From Melampsora larici-populina 98AG31 (Eukaryota > Basidiomycota > Pucciniomycetes > Pucciniales > Melampsoraceae): a stretch of 64,000 nt of DNA. A program made the position numbers and the translations under genes. Shown piece after piece: positions 1 through 11,047 of this stretch. Every line of letters begins with the position of its first letter. The stretch's first letter is position 1. The notes under the pieces were generated by a model that saw only the letters and a program-made list of their open reading frames with translations, was not told where the DNA came from and ran no database searches. The stretch covers positions 695,352-759,351 of the forward strand of contig NW_006768806.1 in NCBI RefSeq assembly GCF_000204055.1. The letters run 5' to 3'.

Positions 1-85
1 CCGCTTGAAATTAATCCTGAATAATCGTTGAACTGTCCTAGAGTCAGCTAGAAGTGATCCTGAATAATTGTTGACTTGTCCCTAA

Positions 86-1258
86 TTGTGGGTCAGAATT
101 AGTTCTGGATTGAGAATGCCTAGGAGATCAAATTCAAAAGATGAAGGTCTGAATTCGTTGAACGAGGACACGGTGAAGAATTGGTTGAGAGTGACAAAGC
201 CATTTGGAACCTTCAAGAGTAATGCACTAGGGATTGATAACTCAGAGGTGGACGAAGTCCAACGGCACTTCTTGAGAGGATCTTGGGCGGATGGGACTTC
301 AAAGCACTATAATTCAGGTGTGATAAAATTATTGAGATTTGCTACCGTAAAAGGAGTGAATAGACAATCGCTGCTACCAACATCAGGGGATTTAATTATC
401 AAATTTGTGGTGTGGGGATCTAAGAAGGGCAAGGATCTGGCGGAGAATGATGAGTCACTTAAGGCATCAACATTGAAATCGTATCTGGCAGGAATAAAGG
501 CATGGCATACGTTTCATAGATCCACTTACCCACACGAGTCAGACAAGACAGTGACGAAGTTGTTGAAGGCGTCTCAAATGGTGGAATTGAGATATCAAGA
601 GATAGAGAAAAGAAGACCTCCGGTGATGATTTTGGACTTAGTGGTACTGGCGGAGAATATAGACATGACAAACGAGCAGTCAGTAGTGGCGACCACAATA
701 GCTTTGGTAGCGTTTTGGGGTACAGCAAGGTTGGGAGAGTTGGTTTCAAATGATCCAAAGAAGGACTTATCAAGGTGGGAAGATGTCAAATGGGGGCCGA
801 ACGGATCTTATGTGAAAATAGCAATTCATGGAGCAAAAACCGCGAAGCCGGGAGAGCTGCAGTATATATTTTTACAAGATCAAAAATCATGTTTAGATCC
901 TGTCAGAGCGTTGAGATTACTTTACAATTTCCGACCAAGAAAGCCTTCAGACTTGTTGTTTGCTATAGATTATAGTCAAGATGATAAAGACAAGGGAATG
1001 GTTTATAGGAAGTCGGTGTTGATCAAGAAGTATAGGAGAATCTGGAATGAACATAGGTCAAAAGGGAAGCAAATGCTATACGGACATTTGTTCAGAATAG
1101 GCCGAGCTTCTTTGAGATGGAATTTAGGGGCATCAAGAGAGGAGGTCAAAGTTTGTGGTAGATGGGCCTTGGACGCGTATAACATCTACCTTAGAAAATT
1201 CAATCACAGGGAGCTCAAGGAGACGGTCAGTTTATTGAGGAAACTTAAATTTGATTGA
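86..1258 (+). CDS. Tyrosine recombinase of a Crypton- or DIRS/Ngaro-type element
   Basis: This 390-aa ORF reads as a phage-integrase-fold tyrosine recombinase, which cuts and rejoins DNA through a covalent tyrosine intermediate. An N-terminal SAM-like core-binding region covers about residues 60-160. The catalytic domain shows the first Arg in GTARLGEL, a candidate Lys in HGAKTAKPGE, the His-x-x-Arg pair in YGHLFRIG, a Trp in CGRW and the Tyr nucleophile in DAYNIYLRKF, so every expected catalytic position is filled. The start could be the ATG at 86 or the one at 116 (MPRRSNSK); the second precedes the more ordinary sequence. Two imperfect copies of a motif like gatcctgaataattgttgac lie just upstream (about 14-80). 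No reverse transcriptase in the same orientation belongs to it, so it is either a Crypton or the recombinase end of a DIRS/Ngaro retroelement. The window edge prevents a decision. Confidence 0.75.
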   Translation: MWVRISSGLRMPRRSNSKDEGLNSLNEDTVKNWLRVTKPFGTFKSNALGIDNSEVDEVQRHFLRGSWADGTSKHYNSGVIKLLRFATVKGVNRQSLLPTSGDLIIKFVVWGSKKGKDLAENDESLKASTLKSYLAGIKAWHTFHRSTYPHESDKTVTKLLKASQMVELRYQEIEKRRPPVMILDLVVLAENIDMTNEQSVVATTIALVAFWGTARLGELVSNDPKKDLSRWEDVKWGPNGSYVKIAIHGAKTAKPGELQYIFLQDQKSCLDPVRALRLLYNFRPRKPSDLLFAIDYSQDDKDKGMVYRKSVLIKKYRRIWNEHRSKGKQMLYGHLFRIGRASLRWNLGASREEVKVCGRWALDAYNIYLRKFNHRELKETVSLLRKLKFD

Positions 1259-1527
1259 ATTGGGGTGAAAGGATTAACGCAAGGGTGTAAACTCTAATGG
1301 AGTCTAAACTTTCTCAAATACGGTTTCATTCAAAGGATTTGCGATCACGAGTGAGGGAGTTTGAGAGATGCGGATAAAACAAGGAGGCTGAATGCAATTC
1401 AATAGGACGATTGAGTGATACATGAAATGAGGATCTTGGTTCATTCAAAGAGTGATACTGTAGGAATAGGATTCCTGGAGGGATGTAGAATAGTGATTGA
1501 GAGAGGGTGATTCTCACGTGAGTTGGG

Positions 1528-1601
1528 GTTTTGACTTGTCAGGCTCACGGCTCTGACCTCCCGTGAGAGGTGGGGTACAGAAGTCATACCTTCTTGGCGC
1601 T
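1528..1601 (+). repeat. Terminal region of the tyrosine-recombinase element (copy 1)
   Basis: About 270 bp after the recombinase stop is a hairpin (CTCACGG pairing with CCGTGAG), followed by AGAAGTCATACCTTCTT and GGCGCT. A similar block follows the second recombinase fragment at 6540-6630. Its recurrence after two diverged copies suggests it is the 3' terminal structure of the element. The next base starts the LTR of the Gypsy element. Confidence 0.45.
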
Positions 1602-2153
1602 TGTTATGATCACATCTTAGATCATAATATAAGGATATGCTTATAGTTGTAAACACAGTCCTTATAGATGTTGTTCTATGTCATCATGATTGTTTCCCTT
1701 TCTCTCCATGGTACAATCTCATTATACATCATCATCATAAAGAGACAAGCAGCACACAAGACAACCCTTTCCCAATCTACTCAGACACAAGACTAGTCTC
1801 TGTACGTACCTAGTCTGCTCATATCATATTGTACCATCTGAAAGTACAGACGCTAGAAGATTCAAGATTGTATTAAGTATTTGTTCATACTACGACCCAA
1901 CCTTATCTTTGATACTTTGATAAACTTCTTTTTCATACTACGACCCAACCTTATCTTCAATACAAGTCAATTGAAACAAACTATATCGACACAACTCTAT
2001 TGAAACAATCTTCTGACTTTTACAACTTGGTACAGCCCAAACGACAATCACAATCCAAACAAACGCCACAACCATTACCACTATTTAATCAAAACAACCA
2101 CCACTATTTAAAAATTGATACAACCATCTCTTAAAAGTCTCTCAAAATCTAAA
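1602..2153 (+). mobile_element. Putative 5' LTR and leader of a degenerate Ty3/Gypsy element
   Basis: The segment begins TGTTATGATC, the same ten bases that begin the LTR (in element sense) of the chromovirus at 39954-46212, and soon has ATATGCTTATA in common with it. It runs into a degenerate gag. Within it the phrase catactacgacccaacc occurs twice with a period near 48 bp. I could not place the LTR 3' end, and no 3' LTR is visible because the element is truncated near 5.18 kb. Confidence 0.5.
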
Positions 2154-3317
2154 ATGCCTGCCTACGGGATTCATAGTGACAAGGATCTAGATTTGCAGAA
2201 CACCGAGGATTCTAGTTCATCATCTTTGTACACCGCTCATACTACTGGCTCAATGGCGAATTTGGATGAAATCAGTCGCCAAATTGTGGATCTCAATAAT
2301 TGTCTCAACAACAAAACGGCCCTTTGCCATGAAGAGGCTGCACCTTGTGCCGATGCTGAGGCTTGTCTTGAAGCTTCCATAGCAGGTCGCAACAATCCTG
2401 TACCTATGGAACAGCCTACCTTGGGTGCTTTTACTCCCGCTGCTCCTGTCGCCCATATGGCAAAGATGGCTACCCCAGACAAGTTTGATGGGAAGAGGGG
2501 TGCAAAGGCCAAAATGTTTGTTCAGCAAGTCTTGTTGTATGTTGTAACCAATGATGGTTCATTTCCGGTGGAGTCCAACAAAGTCGCCTTTGCTATCTCG
2601 TACCTTACGGGGAATGCTAGCGTATGGGCTGCTCCATTTGTCAACAGGCTTATCGGTGACAACAAGGAATCTCTCACCTTCAAGAGTTTCTTGGATGCTT
2701 TCAAGGGTACCTATTTTGACCCTCACCAAGTAAGCAAGGCCGAGAATGTGATTCGTGCCTTATGGCAAACCAAGTAGGTTTTGGAGTACTCGACTCGTTT
2801 TAATCAATTAGCCAGCATTGTCAGCTGGGAAGACTCTACCCTTATGAGTCATTTCGAGGGTCATCTCAAGCCTGAGGTTACTGTTCCGTTGATTTGAGAC
2901 ACCTCCTCTACCTTGGAGCAATTAATTAGAGCGGCGATAGAAGTAGATCACTTATTACATCCGAATCACGACAGAATCTCTTTATTTCATGATGGATGAG
3001 ACGATAAAGATGCTGTGGTCCAGTTGGGAGGTGATACAAGTAGTGGTCAACGGGTGGTTGCAGATGATGCTATGGATTTATCAGCCGTCAAATTCAACTG
3101 TTCTTACAAAGAATATCAACATCAAAAAGCTAATAATTTCTGTTTTTATTGTGGCAAACCAAATCATTCAGTCTCCCGTTGTACTCAAGCTAGGGCTGAT
3201 AGAGAGAAGAAAGGGGGTTTTAGAAGTCAGATTTCAGACATGTTTGTGGGAGTTAGTGGTAGTGGAAGTAGTTTTAGTGAAAGTGTGGAGTCAAAAAATG
3301 GCCGCGCTCAGGAGTGA
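2154..3317 (+). pseudogene. Degenerate Ty3/Gypsy Gag
   Basis: The reading frame from MPAYGIHSD encodes a capsid-like protein with the signature ATPDKFDGKRGAKAK, which matches ATPDKFDGARGSKAK in the chromovirus Gag near 45.4 kb. In-frame stops occur at about 2775 and 2897. A shifted frame at 3015-3317 supplies a retroviral-type zinc knuckle, CFYCGKPNHSVSRC (CX2CX4HX4C). The product cannot be made as one protein. It belongs to the same lineage as the element at 39954-46212 but is much older. Confidence 0.8.
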
Positions 3318-4360
3318 TTGTTACGCCACCCTTGAGCAGTTGTAGTGGTTTTTGTGTTGGTATAGGTGCAAGTAGAACGTTGAGCAATTCAGATCCTAGA
3401 ATTTCTAAGTGCATCACCATCCGCGAACCAACTAAAGCCGTAACCCAAAGAGCCTTTTGCCTGCTTGACTGTGGTTCTACCCACAATGTTGTGAAATTGA
3501 AATTTGCTGACAAGAAGTTGAGGATGCAAGATTTGGAGAATTGGAGAGAAGTTACTGCCTTTGACGGAAGAAGGAGCTTTGTGAAATTTAAAGTGGAGTT
3601 ATCAGTTGATGAAGACAAAGAGATTGAAGAATTTCAAGTTGCTGAATTGAAAGTCCAGTACAACATAATACTGGGTATGCCTTGGTTTAGGCGGTACGGT
3701 CATTCAATTGACTGGGTCAACAGCAAGATCAATTACATCGCCTCTGTTCCGCATCAGGTCCCTGCCATTGGGGGTAATGTGGACAAAACTAGGAAACTTG
3801 AGGAGGGGGCTAATTGTGAAACGGTTGTTACGCCCCTGCGATGTGAGTATGTCTGCAATTCTCAATGTGTTATGAGAACAATTACTGGCAAGGATTCTCT
3901 TCTACAACAGGAGAATCATCCAGAAACGATTGACAAGCCCATCAAGATAGCTAGTGAGAAAGAAGAATCACTCGATGTGCCCATGGCCTGCCAGTTAGGA
4001 AAGCTTGGAGGCCAAGTTAGCAATAGTGATTTGGGGGTAGTGGCTTTATGCCCTTATGTTAATTCAGAACCCCTGCCTAGTGAGTCGGATTTTCTCTTTG
4101 TCATAGACGATTATGAGGATGTCCTAGCTAGCAAGCTTTTTCTGCAGGACAATGACAAGACGGACTCGAGTGAAACAGTTGAAATTGATGCTCTGAAGAC
4201 TTCTTGGAGCAAGTCCGCCCAATTAGCAGCCTCGGACCCGAAGTTATCAGTGGAAAAGAGTGCATCTGAATTGGTTCCACAGGAATACCACAATTTCCTT
4301 CCTGTGTTTGAGAAAAAGACCTCTCAATGTCTTCCACCCCGTCAAAAATACAACTTTTGA
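3314..4360 (+). pseudogene. Degenerate Ty3/Gypsy aspartic protease region
   Basis: The frame contains FCLLDCGSTHNVV at the retropepsin active site and the downstream flap and hydrophobic motif IILGMPWFRRYGHSIDW, in the order expected for Ty3/Gypsy polyproteins. The active-site triad is Asp-Cys-Gly instead of Asp-Ser/Thr-Gly, while the intact chromovirus here has FDSGATHD. A stop at 4358 separates it from the reverse transcriptase frame. The overlap with the zinc-knuckle frame is only a few bases. Confidence 0.75.
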
Positions 4361-4411
4361 ATTGATCTAGTAGACCGGTCTACGCCGTATGCTGGTCAAA
4401 TTATTCCTCTT

Positions 4412-5180
4412 TTGCCAGCAGAGAACAAAGCTTTGGACACGATGATCAATGAGGGTCTTAAGGCGGGAACAATTCGATGCTGTACTTCTCCTTGGGGTGC
4501 ACCGGTTTTATTCACAGGCAAGAAGGACGGCAAATTACGACCTTGCTTTGATTACCAACGCCTGAATTCAATGACAGTCAAAGTCAAGTATCCCCTCCCA
4601 CTCACCATGGAGTTGGTTGATAGCTTGCTGGATGCAGAAGAATTCACTTCCCTCAATATGAGGAACAGTTACATAACAACTTACGTGTGGCCAAAGAAGA
4701 TGAAGCTAAACTAGCTTTCATATGCTGTGCCGGTCAGTTTGAACCTTTAGTCATGCCATTTGGACCTACTGGGGCTCCTGGCTATTTTCAATTCTTCATC
4801 CAGGATATATTCAAGGATATGATTGGTAAAGATGTGACGGCTTTCCTTGACAACATTATGATTTACACAAAGAAAGGTCAAGTTCACAAAGATGCAGTTA
4901 AACACGTTCTTCAAGTGTGCAAAGATCAAACATTATGCTTGAAACCGGAGAAGTGCAAGTTCTCTCAATCTGAAATCAAATACCTGGGGCTAGTGATTTC
5001 TAAGAACAGAGTCAGGATGGACCTGAAGAAGGGGGCTGCAGTGGCTGATTGGCCTGCACCAAAGAACGTATCGGAATTCTTGAGTTTTGTTGGCTTTGCA
5101 AATTTTTATAGACGCTTCATTAATAATTTTGCAAAGGTAGCCCGTCCGCTACACAAATTAACGAAGAAAGACACAAAGCA
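4412..5180 (+). pseudogene. Degenerate Ty3/Gypsy reverse transcriptase, truncated
   Basis: The first part includes GTIRCCTSPWGAPVLFTGKK and DGKLRPCFDYQRLN. A frameshift near 4690 moves the rest to another frame, with MPFGPTGAPGYFQ and GFANFYRRFI. The polymerase active-site box reads AFLDNIMIYT, so the second aspartate of the YXDD/FLDD pair is Asn and the enzyme would be inactive even if joined. RNase H and integrase are missing. The element stops near 5180, where sequence in the opposite orientation begins. Confidence 0.85.
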
Positions 5181-5184
5181 GCAT

Positions 5185-5851
5185 GATCATGTCTTTGTAT
5201 ACCTTCATGTTGTAAAGCGGAAATCAAAGACTTTGACGAAACAGAGGATTGAGATAACAAGCTACTGATGGATGAGTTCCAGTCAGTAGGTAAAGAAGAA
5301 CTAATAGCCGCACAGACTATGTCATTGGTATCTTGCCCAGATTTCAAAACTAATTGTTGAAGTTGTTCACCTAGACGCTCGACATTAGCTAGATGAGTAT
5401 CTATGTCATTGTCGATCATTTGGCAAGATATTAGACGATGAATGACTAATAACTTTGAACCCATTGATGTATCTGCATGTGAGTCAGATAGGGCTTTCCA
5501 CATAGTCGCTGCATTACCCATGTGAGGGCGCATAAAACCATAGTTGGCAGGGTGAGCATAACGTAACAAAACGGAGCAAATAGCATGATTTTGCTGGATC
5601 CATTGAAAATTAGGTTGAGATGGATTAAGGATGTGAGCCAAACCAGCGCCGATAATTGAACCAGACATGGCTAGTTCCCAATTACCATAGTTGGAATCAT
5701 CGCCAGGAGGAGCTAGCACAGATAAACCCACTACCGCCGAGGTTGGTAGTGCCAAGGGTCCCCATTTGGATCCAACACAGAAGGGATCCTTGATGTTCGT
5801 AGGCAGAGTGGCGGCCTTTCCTTTTGAAAGCGGATCAGAAGAAGATGCCAT
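5185..5851 (-). pseudogene. Copia-type Gag remnant (minus strand)
   Basis: Read from an ATG at 5851 (MASSSDPLSKGKAATL), the frame encodes a Ty1/copia-like Gag. It shows NYGNWELAMSGS, then FQWIQQNHAICSVLLRY, then MGNAATMWKALSDSHADTS, and the helical segment HLANVERLGEQLQQLV. No zinc knuckle, protease or polymerase follows. The 3' part fuses into the truncated Gypsy reverse transcriptase on the other strand, so this is a fragment caught in a mosaic. The ORF can be read upstream of the chosen ATG, but similarity to known Gags starts near it. Confidence 0.7.
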
Positions 5852-5921
5852 GCGAGAAAGAGTTTTGAAGAAAGGAATCAAATCAAAAAAAAATTAGCCA
5901 AGGAATTGTTGTATATCAGCT

Positions 5922-6113
5922 AAGAAGCAGATGTTATATGGTCATTCCTTTAGGATTGGTGGAGTGTCACTTTGCTGGAATTTGGGTGCATCAAGAGAGG
6001 AGATGAAGAAATGCGGGCAATGGGTGTCTGATGCTTATAAATTCTACCTTATGAAGTTTGATGACAAGGAGTTGAAGGAATTGATAAAGCTACTGAATGA
6101 TTTAAAATTCTGA
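5922..6113 (+). pseudogene. C-terminal fragment of a second tyrosine recombinase
   Basis: About 60 residues align with the C-terminus of the recombinase at 86-1258: LYGHSFRIGGVSLCWNLGAS against LYGHLFRIGRASLRWNLGAS. The HxxR pair, the Trp (CGQW) and the Tyr (DAYKFYLMKF) are kept, and it ends at the same LLxxLKF. The N-terminal two thirds are absent; copia-like sequence in reverse orientation abuts the 5' side. It is a remnant, not a gene. Confidence 0.75.
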
Positions 6114-6208
6114 GTTGGTGAATTGGGAAAGGAATTAGGTTTTGAAATGAATATTGTACTCACAATTGATTTGTGTTAGAGTTCAATTGGTATATTTGAA
6201 CCTTAACA

Positions 6209-6336
6209 TGTGTGAGTGGTAGAAGATCTCTTCCGAAAGATCTACATTGGTACTTGAGAAACCATGTTACACACGATGTATGAGTGGTAGAAAATCTCTT
6301 CCAAGAAATCTACACATTGAGAAACCTTGGGGGTTT
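6209..6336. repeat. Two-copy imperfect tandem duplication (unit about 67 bp)
   Basis: The phrase gagtggtagaa(g/a)atctcttcc, followed by gaaa and gatctacattg-like sequence, then ttgagaaacc, occurs at about 6213 and 6281. Each unit also contains a small palindrome (agatctcttccgaaagatct). Confidence 0.6.
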
Positions 6337-7005
6337 TGGCGTGTAAGCCTTAAATTTAGGTAGCAATAAGTGCAGGTCAACAACCAGATAGGAGACTGCA
6401 TAGTGCTGACAGCTCATTAATAAACACCAGAACAGGTTTAATTGTAGTAGGTCCGCTGTTTAGGTGGACCTGAAGGAGGGTTGAACAGCACTTGTGTGAT
6501 TCTTAACACTCAGATGTGGTGAGTTGTGGCGAGTTTCAACTTTTGAGGCTCATGGCTTGAAGTCCATCCTCCCATGAGTGATTGGGTCAAGAAGTCTTAT
6601 CTTCTCAGGGCTGTTCTCGCCCAAAGGGTAGGGAATGAGGGTTGGCAGATACCAACCCTCCTACACTTCCTTACCTTTGGGACCACCCCCAAACCACAAC
6701 CACGTAGGATGCAAACATGATGTAGGCCCCCCTCTTCTATGTGTACATAGTAGCAAAGTTCTTGGAAGTTAAGAACATGGATTTGTTACACTCCTACATG
6801 CACCATGTAAGGTCACTCTAGTGCACCTTCCCGTAACACACCTAATGAGAAATGGATAATGAGATAGCTGTAGAATGTATCTATCCCTACTTGGATCTAT
6901 CCTTAATCCTACCAGCTACTCTGGGTTATCAATAAGATTTCATTTTCTGCCTTCTCTTGTTGTATCCCTGAAAACCATATTCCACTTGTTTAATCAAACA
7001 CCAAC

Positions 7006-7236
7006 CACAAGTACGTTGAAGTCAGCTTGTGATCAAGTGAGCAGAGCTTTAAAACAGATGGTTTGTTTATTTTGCAAACATACATATACACAATGCAAAA
7101 AGTAGATGAAAAAGGAAGAAACATATCAATAAGTGAAAACAGAACTAACCTATGAGTCATGCACAGATTCACAAGTACGTCAAAGTCAGCTTGTGATCAA
7201 GTGAGTAGAGCTTTGAAACAGCTTTGAAACAGATGG
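7006..7236. repeat. Direct repeat of about 60 bp, spaced 164 bp
   Basis: The block cacaagtacgt, then (tg/ca)aagtcagcttgtgatc, then aagtgag(c/t)agagcttt and cagatgg, occurs at about 7006-7061 and 7170-7236. The second copy has an internal duplication of agctttgaaac. It lies just downstream of the laccase stop codon. Confidence 0.6.
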
Positions 7237-7567
7237 TGTTCAAAGCTTGGTGCAGACTCATACACAGCTTTATAGTAAAGCTGATGAGAGACAAGGAATA
7301 AGAAACGCGCACAGAGATAATCAAATAAAGCAGAACAAATCAAATGACATCACACAGGATGATCATAACAAACAGTAACAAATAACAAATATCAAAAAAC
7401 ATAACCATAACTCTCATGATGTGATATTTGATAATCTCCAAACTTCGATAAAATTTGAAACTATGACCATAAACGTGAACCACCTAGTATCTAGAGCCAA
7501 AGACCCATTCACACACCGGTGCATTCACGTACTCCATGAATCAATACTGAAGTTGATAGGTTCCTTG

Positions 7568-10500
7568 TCAAGGTAAACCTCGTTTTCTTCTCCCGGGCTC
7601 AATCTCGTCAGTAGTTTCAGGAGTTTCTCCATCACATAGAGCTTGATTTGCAGCTGGTAATTTTATTGAACTCAATGAAGTGGGATTCATGACAATCACC
7701 CCTGCAAATCCTGCACCTAAATGCCATCCAATATGACAATGTAAGATCCAAACACCTGTCAAAGGTTTCGGTCAGATTATCAGATAGGCCAATAATTTTT
7801 GAGTATGACAAACACCAATGCATAAAAAGAGATACTACATACCTGGATTGTCAGCAACTACTCTCACTAGAATCAGGCATATGGTATTGAAAGACATCCA
7901 ATTTGTTAGAGATTTATTAGGCACGTATATGGACCACACAGTGCTAGTACTACCACTCACAAACTCTGTACGTTCCACCTGGGACGACTTGAGTCTATCA
8001 TGAGGAGTGATGAGGAAAGATGTCATATATAAGCGACCTAACGGGTTTCTATGCTCAGAATCCTCAAAACTCACGTCTCTTCTCAATGGATTGGTGGTAT
8101 TATAGGTCAAGGTAGCAGCGACTGTGTCATTGAGTTCACCAGTTCCGGTGGCTACGGTTTTGGCCTACGTGAAGTGTATTGATTCAACAAGGGAAGACTA
8201 GAGCACAAAGGTTGAAGTATACACGTACATCAACCCCATCTACACCCCAAAAAAACGTTAGCATATACAAAACCTATCACATTGTAGGATGATTGAGACT
8301 CACGAAGATGGTATGGATGGTTAATTGCAGCATCGAGATTGTTGATAACAATGTCATAACATCCATTGGTTTCCATTGTAAATGCAGCTACTTCTGAGGT
8401 ATTAAGAAATCCTCGTCCTCCTGAAATCATTTCACTTAACAAAGGTTGATAGACATAAGCTTGAAAATGACAAAATGCAATCAACACACATTAGTACCCA
8501 AGAAACAAGGAAGAAAGTGGAAATTGGGTTTCAAATGCTCACTTAACCAGGTTGTATCATTGACGAAAAAACGACCTAAACTGACAGTAGTTGAGTTTTC
8601 AGTTGAAGTCACAAATCCAAAACTTGACTCATAGAATACCTAACAAAACCCAATCCACTGGATCAACTTTGTGTGGATGAACTGATATTGTAAATCATAC
8701 TGATAAATGTAACTTACGCGTCCCAAAACATTTGTGCATGCGTCTTCTGGGACTAATGGTACTAAAGTGTCAGGATCTAGGTCAAGACAATCTCCAGAAA
8801 CACTATCGGACCAATCAGTGGAAGTTGGAGTGGTCACTGTTGTATTATAAGCAGTGGCTGCAGCATCGACTACTCTGATGATCGCTCGAGCGGTTGCTGC
8901 CTGTCCATCCATTCCAGGTGCAACTTGAAAACACAGGGAAAATAAATCACAGGCAGTTAAGAAAAAGAAAGTTATTTTCGAAGAAAGGGATCGTACTCAC
9001 GCCAAGCGACTGAGATTTCAGAAAAATAAAATTCAAAACGCAATCTTCAGAAGGTTCCCATAAAGACTTTATCAGGATAATGAGAAATCTTACAGCAATT
9101 GGTGTCCATGGCTGCTCTAAGATAGAAAGTACTTCCAACGGTATCATCGCTTAAATCAAGAATTGCACTGTACCTCTCTCCATTATCTAAACACATCATA
9201 GAAACGCCAAAGGTCAAACTTCAAAGTACTGCTTACAATCAAATCATGCGACTTACGAAAAGGAACCCGATGAACCGCTGTTGGTCCGGCCACTCCAGTT
9301 GCATCTGCCTCTGTCACATTGAGTGTATGCTGATCAACAGATACTCGAAAAAGAGCATGACTTCCACCTTCTATGAGGCAAAGTCTAGTTTTCCGACCAG
9401 CATGAAGATCAAATGTCAAATACTTTGTTGGGGTTGTACAAGTTGACCCAGGATTGGCATTCGTGCAATCGAAATATCCGATACCATTGATCAAAGCCGA
9501 ATTCTATTCGCTCAAGTAGATCACAATCAGGTCTCCGTACTTTGAAAAAACAGGGATAGAGAGCTGCATATGGCTTACAGGAGATCTTGAAGCGGTTAAG
9601 ATCAGAAAAAAATTGTAAGCTTCATTTTCGTAAACCTCAACCGGGAATTCTGATGCTTACGGTGCTGCAACTGAACCCAGGTAACCTTCGGGTGAAAGTT
9701 GCCCATCCAAAATTAGGGCGCTCAAGCTATTTGGAAAAACAATCCCAGAGGAAAATACTATTGATCAAGATATTTCGCGTGAAGATGAGATCTGAAGATC
9801 TTACTTATGATACCAATCGCTGTGGAAGGAAGGAATGTAATTATTATCAGGTATCAAGCAAATCGTTAGGTTTCGTAGAATTGTAAGAGCTTACTTGATG
9901 AACAGTACCACATCTTGATCATAGTCAACTCCTCTTACTAACGGATCATTCACGCTATGAACAATGAGCGGCCCGGCCTACGGAGTTCAAGAAAGATGAG
10001 CAAGGCTACGCATATTCGATTGTAAGCACAATCTATTCTTACCACGCCGTCCGCGGCGTAGTTCTGAAAGGCAAAACACCATATTAGGACAACATGTAAT
10101 ATAAGATAAAAATTGTCATCATACCTGAGAGTGCGCATGATACCCTTTCAAAGATGCCGGAAAGTCAATGTTAATCCATACTGCAATTGAATCCACGAGC
10201 TTCCACTCACAGAATGTGCCATATTGTCCGCTGATGGTAAATGTATACGTAAAAGTGCTACCAGCTGGAATTGGGCACTGGGTCACACCTGTAACACCAT
10301 CCATCCATGCCGTGCCTTTTTGGTAAAGCTATGATTGAACCGCTTTGTCAGAAAAATATCACATTCATATCTCAAAAGGGAATTTACTTACGCCGTGCCA
10401 ATGGATAGAAACAGAGCCACTCAAGGTATTAGTTACTACGATATTAATTGTATCCCTTTGACGGAAGACAAAACAGTATGTTGGGACTCGGAGCTGCCAG

Positions 10501-11047
10501 ACAATTCAAACGGACGAAAAACAAACAACTGCTCACCCTTCCTGCAACGCCAAGAGGGTGATAGTTTTAGATATTCTGTCAGCTCTCAGCTCAAAAACAT
10601 TGCGACCTGATGAGGAATATAGCCTAAGTTGAAACACCCACATTGGCTTCTATTAAAGGCCCAGGGAACTGAGAATTTATTACAAGCATATTTCTAAATG
10701 ATATCATCAAATCTTCCAGTTCCTTTGCACGCTCAACTACAACATTCAAATCAACCTCACCTGGTGTATCCATCTGGAGCCGCCGTTTCATTACTTTCAA
10801 TCGCAGTCTCAGTAAGACACTCACTTACAATGTGGAACAAAATGAATTATATATTTTTGTACTGGACTTACCTCAGAGTCCACCTGTAGTTCCTGGTTTG
10901 AACAGTCGAGGTAATGTCGAAGTCTGCCGAGAGATACAGCTCTGAAGAGTTGACCGTAACAGCAGCATAGCAAGATGAGAAGAGGCTGAAGAGTAATGAA
11001 GACACTACAATAATTCTTTTGTATAAACTATAGCCTGACATTGTCAT
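7568..11047 (-). CDS. Laccase-type multicopper oxidase, secreted, with many introns
   Basis: Laccases oxidise phenols or metals at a type 1 copper and reduce oxygen at a trinuclear centre. Read from the ATG at 11047, the protein starts with a signal peptide ([20 protein letters not shown], cleavage near CYA). All four copper motifs are visible in order: SIHWHG (about 10.4 kb), [22 protein letters not shown] (10.14-10.0 kb), NHPYHLHG (8.3-8.25 kb, His-Gly split by an intron) and [17 protein letters not shown] (7.75 kb). Phe is ten residues after the coordinating Cys. Other landmarks are [35 protein letters not shown] and NPLRRD. Exons include micro-exons at 10125-10144, 10043-10063, 9805-9819 and 9001-9009. 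Junctions around 9.5-9.7 and 7.85-8.05 kb remain unsure. The protein ends in a basic tail, RRKRGLP. No inactivating stop is evident if these introns are spliced. Laccase versus ferroxidase cannot be settled from sequence alone. Confidence 0.85.

Larger units (their letters stand above)
6114..7567. other. Gene-free stretch with recombinase-element tail and local duplications
   Basis: No credible protein is seen. The tail of the recombinase element, with a CTCATGG/CCATGAG hairpin and AAGAAGTCTTATCTTCTC, lies at about 6540-6630. Two local duplications are listed separately. A small hairpin (gggttggcagataccaaccc) lies near 6640. Confidence 0.5.
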
